Assembly (NCBI RefSeq): GCF_014637795.1
Contig: NZ_BMFD01000009.1
Location: forward strand, 62,001 to 126,000
DNA length: 64,000 nucleotides
Direction: 5' to 3'
Origin: Belliella aquatica
GTDB taxonomy: Bacteria; Bacteroidota; Bacteroidia; Cytophagales; Cyclobacteriaceae
Shown: positions 8,861-14,914 of the stretch, piece by piece
Numbering within the stretch: the first letter of the stretch is position 1
Layout of the letters: each line of letters starts with the position of its first letter
The notes under the pieces: model-generated
Databases searched by the model: none
Told to the model about the DNA's origin: nothing
Seen by the model: only the letters and a program-made list of their open reading frames with translations
Position numbers and translations under genes: made by a program

Positions 8861-9832
8861 TTATTGATCCAAAACAATCGCAAATACTAATGGAGCAACA
8901 ATAGTTGCATCTGATTCTATGATATATTTTGGCGTATTGATACCAAGTTTGCCCCAAGTGATCTTCTCGTTAGGAACTGCACCTGAATAAGATCCATAAG
9001 AGGTTGTAGAATCTGAGATTTGACAGAAATATCCCCAAAGCGGAATGCTATCTCTTTGCAAATCTTGATGTAGCATAGGTACCACGCAAATTGGGAAATC
9101 ACCTGCGATTCCACCACCAATTTGGAAGAAACCGACTGTGCTGTCTTCTGTTGCATTTTTTGTGTACCAATCTGCTAAGAACATCATGTATTGGATTCCG
9201 CCTTTGACAGTATGAACATCTTTAATGTCACCTGAAATTACGTGACCTGCATACATGTTTCCAAGTGTAGAATCTTCCCATCCTGGGACAATGATAGGAA
9301 GGTTTTTCTTAGCTGCTTCTAGCAACCAACTGTCTTTCGGATCGATTTGGAATGATTTATCCAATTTTCCTGAAAGTAAAATTTTATAGAAAAATTCGTG
9401 TGGGAAAAACGCCTCTCCTGCTTGATCTGCTTTTACCCATTCTTCTAAAATCACATTTTCAATTCTTCTCATGGCTTCCATTTCTGGAATACAAGTATCA
9501 GTCACTCTATTCATATGACGAGAAAGAAGATCATTTTCTTGTTCTGGCGAAAGATCTCTATAGTTAGGGATTCTTTCATAATAATCGTGAGCAACAAGGT
9601 TGAATACATCTTCCTCCAAGTTAGCACCAGTACAAGTGATTATTTGAACTTTATCTTGACGGATCATCTCTGCTAAGGAAATCCCTAGCTCAGCTGTCGA
9701 CATCGCTCCAGCAAGCGTGATCATCATTTTACCATTGTTGTCAAGGTGAGTTTTATACCCTTCAGCTGCGTCTATGAGTGCTGCAGCATTAAAGTGTCTG
9801 TAATTATGTTTTAAAAATTCAGTAATTTTCAT
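8861..9832 (-). CDS. Deoxyhypusine synthase-like enzyme (polyamine)
   Basis: This 323-aa protein is a clear member of the deoxyhypusine synthase family. The catalytic lysine is present: K295 in ITWGKLG matches the SWGK motif of the eukaryotic enzyme. NAD/spermidine-site motifs are also visible: AGAMSTAELG (41-50), TGANLEEDV (68-76) and IGGGIAGDFPI (238-248). Bacteria lack eIF5A, and bacterial homologues are thought to make homospermidine-type polyamines by aminobutyl transfer. That role is inferred here. The agmatinase at 17939 would supply putrescine. It is the first gene of an operon with the OmpA and thioesterase genes. A TACTTTTG -7-like box lies at 9858-9865. Confidence 0.88.
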   Translation of the reverse strand: MKITEFLKHNYRHFNAAALIDAAEGYKTHLDNNGKMMITLAGAMSTAELGISLAEMIRQDKVQIITCTGANLEEDVFNLVAHDYYERIPNYRDLSPEQENDLLSRHMNRVTDTCIPEMEAMRRIENVILEEWVKADQAGEAFFPHEFFYKILLSGKLDKSFQIDPKDSWLLEAAKKNLPIIVPGWEDSTLGNMYAGHVISGDIKDVHTVKGGIQYMMFLADWYTKNATEDSTVGFFQIGGGIAGDFPICVVPMLHQDLQRDSIPLWGYFCQISDSTTSYGSYSGAVPNEKITWGKLGINTPKYIIESDATIVAPLVFAIVLDQ

Positions 9833-9857
9833 GAATCCTATGTTTGTTTTAATAATA

Positions 9858-9865
9858 CAAAAGTA
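9858..9865 (-). promoter_or_regulatory. Candidate -7 promoter box of the DHS-like operon
   Basis: TACTTTTG on the minus strand fits the Bacteroidota consensus TAnnTTTG and lies 26 bp before the ATG. The upstream -33 element is not clear; only a T-rich stretch is present at the right distance. Confidence 0.45.
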
Positions 9866-9882
9866 CCAAAATATCCTTCACG

Positions 9883-9911
9883 AAAAAAGCCCGGAAATCC
9901 GGGCTTTTTTT
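9883..9911 (-). terminator. Terminator of the OmpH-like gene
   Basis: A 12-bp perfect stem (aaaaaagcccgg/ccgggctttttt) has loop aaat and T-runs on both strands. It ends the OmpH-like gene 20 bp after its stop and separates it from the DHS-like operon. Confidence 0.9.
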
Positions 9912-9930
9912 GATAAGAATATTATTATAA

Positions 9931-10536
9931 TTATTTCGCTGGCTCAGACTTCTTAGTTGCGAATTTAGCATTCAATCCAGCAGTAACTTTATCAGTGATA
10001 TCTAATGATTTTTTAGAATACCAAACAGCGCCACCCCTTGTGTAAGAAAGAATCATCTCAAGATTATTCTCTTCAGCATATTCAGTCAAATACTCTTGGA
10101 TCTGATCAATTACATCGCTGTATAATTTTGATTCATCAGCTTGCAATTCTTGCATCAAGTTATCTCTGTAAGTAACCAAATTTCTTTCTTTTTGCATCAA
10201 GTCTTCTTGCTTTGCTCTTGCTTGATTTGGAGTCATAGAATTAGCAGTCTGCTCAAAGTTTGATACTTCTTGCTGAAAACCTCTTGATCTAGAACCTAAT
10301 TCATTTTCGAATTTTTTACCTTTTTCAGTGATCAACTCAGATTGTTCTTTGAAAAGATCAAAATTGGCAATAACACTATCCGTAAGGATATAGGCAATTT
10401 TAAGATCTGAAATACTTACCTCAGCAGTGGTCTCTCCGTCAGTTGAAGTTGTTGAAGTAGTGCCTGAATTGTTGCAGGCAGAAAATAGAAGTGTTGCAAA
10501 TCCTAGAACACCCAATACTTTAGATAATTTTTTCAC
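9931..10536 (-). CDS. OmpH/Skp-like periplasmic chaperone lipoprotein
   Basis: This is an exported coiled-coil protein of the OmpH (Skp) family, 201 aa from a GTG at 10536. That start gives a standard lipoprotein signal, MKKLSKVLGVLGFATLLFSA with C21 as the lipidation site. The upstream in-frame TTG at 10566 is part of the promoter's -7 box and cannot be the start. After a Ser/Thr-rich linker come KIAYILTDSVIANFDLF (the OmpH first strand and helix) and a long charged helical arm (about 75-150). The C terminus EENNLEMILSYTRGGAVWYS is the usual closing beta segment. Skp holds outer-membrane proteins in the periplasm; a lipid-anchored form is typical of this phylum. Single gene. Confidence 0.88.
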   Translation of the reverse strand: MKKLSKVLGVLGFATLLFSACNNSGTTSTTSTDGETTAEVSISDLKIAYILTDSVIANFDLFKEQSELITEKGKKFENELGSRSRGFQQEVSNFEQTANSMTPNQARAKQEDLMQKERNLVTYRDNLMQELQADESKLYSDVIDQIQEYLTEYAEENNLEMILSYTRGGAVWYSKKSLDITDKVTAGLNAKFATKKSEPAK

Positions 10537-10563
10537 GTTAGTTTGCTTGTTTTTTACTTGCCG

Positions 10564-10593
10564 CAAATATAAACAAAGTATTGTTTGTTCAAA
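10564..10593 (-). promoter_or_regulatory. Bacteroidota-type promoter of the OmpH-like gene
   Basis: On the minus strand, TTTG (10590-10593), an 18-base spacer and TATATTTG (10564-10571) match the consensus TTTG-N19-TAnnTTTG. The GTG start follows 27 bp downstream of the -7 box. This site decides the start codon of the gene. Confidence 0.75.
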
Positions 10594-10682
10594 TTATTAT
10601 CGAAATTCGATTTGTTAATTTCAGTTAAATTCAGAAGTATAAAAATCAAAAAATCATTTTCAATTATTTGACAATCAAACTA

Positions 10683-10949
10683 TTATTTATTTTTATCACC
10701 TTTTTTAATCTTCCGATTTTTATAAAAATCAATTTGGGTTCGCAGGTTAACAGCGTTACCAAAAAGGGATAATCCCGCAAAAAATACGATTAAGGCAAGT
10801 GTACCAAGAAAAAACCAATCATAGAAGTCTTCATTTTCAGACTTTGATATTACTGAATCACCCAATAAGCTCAATCCAAATCCCATCAATAGAATTCCAC
10901 CAACAGCATTGTAAAGCCATTTTTTCTTGAGTCTGCTTATTTTTGACAT
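10683..10949 (-). CDS. Small two-TM membrane protein, 88 aa
   Basis: No family is recognised. The protein has a basic N terminus (KISRLKKKW), one hydrophobic segment at about residues 13-30 (AVGGILLMGFGLSLLG), an acidic stretch, a second hydrophobic segment at about 45-65 (FFLGTLALIVFFAGLSLFG), and a lysine-rich tail. It is likely an inner-membrane hairpin with both ends in the cytoplasm. The ATG at 10949 is only 3 bp after the stop of the histone-deacetylase-like gene, so the two are surely cotranscribed. Confidence 0.75.
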   Translation of the reverse strand: MSKISRLKKKWLYNAVGGILLMGFGLSLLGDSVISKSENEDFYDWFFLGTLALIVFFAGLSLFGNAVNLRTQIDFYKNRKIKKGDKNK

Positions 10950-10952
10950 AAT

Positions 10953-11855
10953 TTAGAAGAAAATTTCTTGTGCTAATCTATAGGTATTGGCATGCGCCTC
11001 GATGATGTTACTGATTTTTGGTGAGTAGCCACCACCCATGCAGCACATGATAGGGATTTGATTAATTTTGGCTAATTCCAATACAATTCTATCTCGCTCT
11101 TTACATCCTTGAATCGTCATTCCAAGTCTACCTAATTTATCAGATTCTAAGACATCTACCCCACATTGATAAATGATGAAATCAGGTTGAAATTTATCAA
11201 TCAATGGGATCAAATTCTTTTTCAGTAAACCTAAATACTCTTCATCTTGTATTTTATCTGGAAGACCTATATCTAAATCTGATTTTTCTTTATGCATTGG
11301 ATAATTTGACGCGCCATGCATGCTAAAAGTAAATACTTGTTTCTTATTTTCAAATATTTGGGCTGTACCATTTCCCTGATGCACATCTAAATCTACTACA
11401 AGAACTTTTTTTGCAAGTTGATTTTCAAGAAGGTAATTCGCAGAAATCGCAATATCATTCAAAAGACAGAAACCTTCTCCCCTATCTGTAAAAGCATGAT
11501 GTGTACCTCCTGCAATATTCATCGCTATACCATTTTCTAAGGCGAATATAGAGGCTTCGATAGATCCTTGCATGATGTGAATTTCTCGTTCGATCAATGC
11601 TCTAGTCAATGGAAAGCCTGTCTTTCTAATTTCGGATTTTGATAAATCTAAACGAATGAGCTTTTCAAAATATTCAGAATCATGCGTATTGAGAACCCAC
11701 TTTTTATCCAAATCTGTTGGTTCAAAAAAGTTAGACGAAGTCACTGTACCTTCGTACAACAATTGCTCAGGAAGTAGCTCATATTTTTCCATCGGAAAGC
11801 GATGACCTTCTGGCAAGTCTAATTTATACAGGGGTGAATAGGCAATCTTTAACAT
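10953..11855 (-). CDS. Histone deacetylase/AcuC family zinc deacetylase
   Basis: A 300-aa arginase-fold deacetylase, closest in feel to the short class IV (HDAC11-like) bacterial group. Active-site residues are complete: the His pair H119-H120 in GGTHHAF, zinc ligands D157 and H159 in DLDVHQGNGT, D239 in GVDVLESDKLG, and the catalytic tyrosine Y277 in MGGGYSP. Members deacetylate lysines, polyamines or small acyl amides, and a polyamine or protein substrate is equally possible here. The start MLKIAYSPLY is typical. A terminator-like hairpin ends only 3 bp before this ATG. The 88-aa membrane protein follows 3 bp downstream. Confidence 0.9.
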   Translation of the reverse strand: MLKIAYSPLYKLDLPEGHRFPMEKYELLPEQLLYEGTVTSSNFFEPTDLDKKWVLNTHDSEYFEKLIRLDLSKSEIRKTGFPLTRALIEREIHIMQGSIEASIFALENGIAMNIAGGTHHAFTDRGEGFCLLNDIAISANYLLENQLAKKVLVVDLDVHQGNGTAQIFENKKQVFTFSMHGASNYPMHKEKSDLDIGLPDKIQDEEYLGLLKKNLIPLIDKFQPDFIIYQCGVDVLESDKLGRLGMTIQGCKERDRIVLELAKINQIPIMCCMGGGYSPKISNIIEAHANTYRLAQEIFF

Positions 11856-11858
11856 CCT

Positions 11859-11886
11859 AAAAAAAACGCTTGTTAATTAACAAGCG
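11859..11886 (-). terminator. Terminator/attenuator hairpin between two genes
   Basis: A 20-bp perfect palindrome (11867-11886; arms cgcttgtt/aacaagcg around aatt) is followed on the minus strand by eight T residues, then AGG and the ATG of the deacetylase gene. It can end the 190-aa acidic protein gene. It leaves no room for a separate deacetylase promoter downstream of it. Confidence 0.8.
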
Positions 11887-11915
11887 CTATACAATATTGT
11901 TAAAACTATTTGAAA

Positions 11916-12488
11916 TTAATCTTCATCGAAGTCTTCTTCTTCCTCCGATTGGAAAGCATACATAGTATCATCCAATTTAATAGAATCATCATTAAATTCC
12001 TTGATGAACTTCTCAATCACTGAATCATCAATGAAATCAACGTTTAATGCAGCATCTAATCCAATTCCATAATCATGATGGGTATCTAGATCGATGAATT
12101 CTTGAACCTTTACAGTTTCTTCTTCTTCGATATCCATGATGATTTCTGTGATGAACCATCCAATTTCTTCTTCTTCACTAGAAAGTGGCTTGAGATTTCC
12201 ATCATCATCCTCTTCATATTTTATTCCTTTATAATTAGGGAATTTTTTTGCTGCCTCGTGTTCTGCCAATTCGAAAACTTCCGAAGCGTGATGTAATCTT
12301 AGGGTATAAAGAGCAGCATCATAGATGACTTCCTTGCCTTCAAACATTCCCACAAACAGAAAATTAACAAACTCCTCAGAGTTTTCCTCGTCACCTTCTA
12401 TTACTTTAAATGCTTTATTTAAAGACTTAAGCTCCTCTTTAAGGGCATCAATGATTTCTGGGTCAAATCCTTCGTTTTTATACTTCAT
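11916..12488 (-). CDS. Highly acidic conserved hypothetical protein, 190 aa
   Basis: Function not recognised. It is a cytoplasmic acidic protein that ends in SEEEEDFDED and contains further acidic clusters (YEEDDDGN, SSEEEEIGW, MDIEEEE). The N-terminal part (about 1-85) looks mixed alpha/beta with the segment FVNFLFVGMFEGKEVIYDA. No signal peptide or membrane segment is visible. The ATG at 12488 is close behind a TATTTTTG -7-like box (12494-12501), which suggests a very short or absent leader. The gene lies upstream of the deacetylase gene on the same strand, with a hairpin between them. Confidence 0.75.
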   Translation of the reverse strand: MKYKNEGFDPEIIDALKEELKSLNKAFKVIEGDEENSEEFVNFLFVGMFEGKEVIYDAALYTLRLHHASEVFELAEHEAAKKFPNYKGIKYEEDDDGNLKPLSSEEEEIGWFITEIIMDIEEEETVKVQEFIDLDTHHDYGIGLDAALNVDFIDDSVIEKFIKEFNDDSIKLDDTMYAFQSEEEEDFDED

Positions 12489-12615
12489 ATTTGCAAAAAT
12501 ATTAGGTTTACATGGACAACTTACTACTGAATGCGTAATTTTAAAAGATAAAATTTTGAACTCTAACTCAATATAATTTTAAGTAATTAAATTCCAATCA
12601 ATTAAGTAAAAAAAA

Positions 12616-13041
12616 ATGTATCTGCCTCAAAGAAATGATAATTTTGTAAAAGAACTACTCAAAAAAGAGGAAAATATAGAATTAGATTTCAAATTAAGTA
12701 TTTCAAATAGTTCAAAAATTGCAAGAACGCTCGTAGCTTTTGCAAATACCAAAGGTGGAACAATAGCCATTGGAATCAATGATCATAAAAAAATAATTGG
12801 AATAGATCCCGAGGAGGAATTGTTTATGATCAAAAAAGCTGCGGAGGAATATTGTATTCCTCCAGTGCTATATGATAGTCAAGTTTACGAGATAGAATAT
12901 CTTGATGATGAAAAACTAGAAGAAGAACTTTTAATCTTAGTTATAAATGTTCCAAAATCTGAAAATGAACATCTCTTACTTTCAAAAGGAAATAATCGAT
13001 TAAGATATCTAAGGGTCGGAGATAAAAATATTCCTCAATAA
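12616..13041 (+). CDS. Stand-alone AlbA_2 (Schlafen-like) domain protein
   Basis: A 141-aa protein made almost entirely of an AlbA_2 domain (divergent AAA_4/Schlafen core). Visible motifs are the opening EENIELDFKLSIS, ARTLVAFANTKGGTIAIGIND (the AFANtxGG signature, about residues 38-56), and the closing RYLRVGDKNIP. In larger relatives this domain is joined to a winged-helix transcription regulator. Here there is no such C-terminal part, so DNA or RNA binding by the core alone is the likely activity, and the role is open. It converges with the 4-TM protein gene, only 12 bp apart, and is divergent from the acidic protein gene. Confidence 0.8.
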   Translation: MYLPQRNDNFVKELLKKEENIELDFKLSISNSSKIARTLVAFANTKGGTIAIGINDHKKIIGIDPEEELFMIKKAAEEYCIPPVLYDSQVYEIEYLDDEKLEEELLILVINVPKSENEHLLLSKGNNRLRYLRVGDKNIPQ

Positions 13042-13053
13042 ATTGATTAATTC

Positions 13054-13425
13054 TTATTGACGTCTAGAACCTCCTAAAGATACTCCTAAAAGAGAATTAA
13101 TCAATCCTAGAATTAAACCAAACAACAAGGCCCACCAAAATCCATCGACACTAAATCCTGGAACAATATTCGCAGCTAATAAAATCAATAAAGCATTGAT
13201 TACAATCAGAAATAACCCGAGTGTTACAATAGTGATTGGTATAGTCAGAATTATAAGTATTGGTTTTACAGTTATATTCAAAAGTGCAATCAAAGCTGCA
13301 ATCACAATTCCCGTAAAAAAACTCTCAACGATTACCCCTGGCAAAAGATAACTTGTAATAAGAACAGCGACCCCGCCAAATATTAATTGTACGATTATTC
13401 CCCAAGTGTCTGATGCTTTGCTCAT
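13054..13425 (-). CDS. Four-TM phage-holin superfamily IV membrane protein
   Basis: A 123-aa integral membrane protein with four hydrophobic segments (about residues 8-27, 32-50, 54-80 and 92-115). It matches the pattern of the family named after mycobacterial four-TM phage holins, with the NITVKPILIILTIPITIVTLG core. Despite the family name, such chromosomal genes are widespread, are not tied to phages and have no established function. No phage genes are near. The C terminus is Gly/Ser/Arg-rich (LGGSRRQ). Single gene, convergent with the AlbA_2 gene. Confidence 0.8.
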   Translation of the reverse strand: MSKASDTWGIIVQLIFGGVAVLITSYLLPGVIVESFFTGIVIAALIALLNITVKPILIILTIPITIVTLGLFLIVINALLILLAANIVPGFSVDGFWWALLFGLILGLINSLLGVSLGGSRRQ

Positions 13426-13548
13426 GATTTTTTAGTGCTTTGGTTAGTTTCCGTTTAAGAAGATAATCTAAGTTAATATAAAATTGATTTTTCTTCTCCT
13501 AAGTATTAAAAAAAAATTCTTCAAAACATCAATGTAAAAATATCAGTT

Positions 13549-13556
13549 TATCTTTG
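13549..13556 (+). promoter_or_regulatory. Candidate -7 box upstream of the desaturase gene
   Basis: TATCTTTG fits TAnnTTTG exactly and lies 30 bp before the GTG start. A -33 TTTG at the standard distance is not evident. Confidence 0.45.
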
Positions 13557-13586
13557 TGACAATAAATTATAACTTAATAAACGATT

Positions 13587-14336
13587 GTGATTTTAATAGC
13601 TTTCTTTCTTCTTCATTGGTATTTCTCTTTGTTCTGTCAGAGTTTCTTCCTTCACCGATACGCAGCGCATCAAATGTTTTCCATGTCAAAATATTGGGAA
13701 AAATTCTTCTATATATTCACTTGGATTACCCAAGGTAGTAGTTACTTATCACCAAGAGCCTATGCAGTATTACACCGCATGCATCATGCTTACAGTGACA
13801 CTCCAAAAGACCCGCACAGTCCACATCACACAGAAAATCTTTTTACTATGATGTGGAAGACAAAAAATATTTATAATGATTATTTCAGTTTCAAATTAAA
13901 GCCTGAAGAACGATTTAGCAAAGATGTTCCGGATTGGAATAAGTTCGATCTTTTTGCAGATTCCATGATGGCACGTGTAGGATGGGCATTATTCTATATA
14001 TTAATTTATGTATTGTCAATTTCTGTTTTTGAATTTGCAGGTACACATTGGTGGATGTATTTCTTACTTCCAATACATTTAATGATGGGTCCAGTACATG
14101 GAGCAATTGTCAACTGGAGTGGTCATAAATATGGATATGCTAATTTTGATAACAATGACAAATCAAAAAACAGCTTACTTCTTGACGTTCTCATGTTAGG
14201 AGAATTATTTCAAAACAATCACCACAAACTTCCTAACAGACCAAATTTTGCGGTTAAGTGGTATGAGTTTGATCCTACCTACCCTATTGTCAAGATTTTA
14301 CATGCAAGTGGTATTATTAAGTTGAAAACTACCTAA
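13587..14336 (+). CDS. Membrane fatty acid desaturase (delta-9 type)
   Basis: A di-iron membrane desaturase, 249 aa, that introduces a double bond into acyl chains. Three histidine boxes are visible: HRYAAH (box 1, about residues 23-28), HRMHH (box 2, about 63-67) and QNNHHKLP (box 3, about 209-216). In box 3 an Asn stands where many family members have the first His. A further His in WSGHKYGYANF fits the extra iron ligand. Hydrophobic segments flank the boxes. The frame opens at a GTG at 13587; no ATG precedes box 1, so GTG is the best start. Membrane fluidity control is the likely role. A terminator follows. Confidence 0.87.
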   Translation: MILIAFFLLHWYFSLFCQSFFLHRYAAHQMFSMSKYWEKFFYIFTWITQGSSYLSPRAYAVLHRMHHAYSDTPKDPHSPHHTENLFTMMWKTKNIYNDYFSFKLKPEERFSKDVPDWNKFDLFADSMMARVGWALFYILIYVLSISVFEFAGTHWWMYFLLPIHLMMGPVHGAIVNWSGHKYGYANFDNNDKSKNSLLLDVLMLGELFQNNHHKLPNRPNFAVKWYEFDPTYPIVKILHASGIIKLKTT

Positions 14337-14357
14337 CAATTATAAATAGAAAATTAC

Positions 14358-14387
14358 AAAGCCATTCTTTACGGAGTGGCTTTTTTG
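14358..14387 (+). terminator. Terminator of the desaturase gene
   Basis: A 10-bp stem (aaagccattc/gagtggcttt, one G-T pair) has a short loop and a T6 run. Confidence 0.85.
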
Positions 14388-14544
14388 TTTTTAAAAATTT
14401 TTTAATAATAAACTAAAAAATATTTTACTAACTAATTTTTAATTACTACATTTATAGCTGCCAATAGAAAAGATTCGTTCTAAAATTTGTTATTATGAAA
14501 CTAACTGAATAATTTAAGGGTGTAATTTAAACTTAAACATCATT

Positions 14545-14907
14545 ATGAGAAATCTAACAAGAGCAGAAGAGCAGGTAATGCAAATCCTGTGGGAAGCTGA
14601 AAAAGGATTCGTAAAGGACCTTTTAGAAAAAATGACAGAGCCAAAGCCGGCTTACAACACCGTTTCAACAATCATAAGAATTCTTGAAAGAAAGGGATTT
14701 GTTCAGCACAAAGCCTATGGAAAATCTCACGAGTACTATCCAATCGTATCTAAAGATGCTTACAGAAGTCACTCGATAAAGAATTTACTTTCGGGGTATT
14801 TCGGAGGTTCGTTTACTAAAATGGCATCTTTCTTCGCAAAAGATGAAAATTTAGATATCAAGGAACTAGAAAAAATCATGAATGAAGTCAAAGAAGATGT
14901 AAAATAA
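14545..14907 (+). CDS. BlaI/MecI/CopY family winged-helix repressor
   Basis: A 120-aa transcriptional repressor of the BlaI family. The N-terminal winged helix (about residues 1-75) shows the family pattern LTRAEEQVMQILWEAEKGFV, with recognition helix YNTVSTIIRILERKGFV and the wing AYGKSHEYYPIV. A helical dimerization tail follows (80-120). BlaI repressors are inactivated by cleavage after signalling from a partner M56 protease, which here is encoded 7 bp downstream. Autoregulation of the pair is expected. The 207-bp upstream region is very AT-rich with several short palindromes (for example ctacatttatag), but no operator can be assigned safely. Confidence 0.9.
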   Translation: MRNLTRAEEQVMQILWEAEKGFVKDLLEKMTEPKPAYNTVSTIIRILERKGFVQHKAYGKSHEYYPIVSKDAYRSHSIKNLLSGYFGGSFTKMASFFAKDENLDIKELEKIMNEVKEDVK

Positions 14908-14914
14908 TCTGCTT

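Noticed and set aside
13054-13425. Holin as a sign of a prophage
   Set aside because: The family name is historical; there are no phage structural, integrase or lysis genes in the window.
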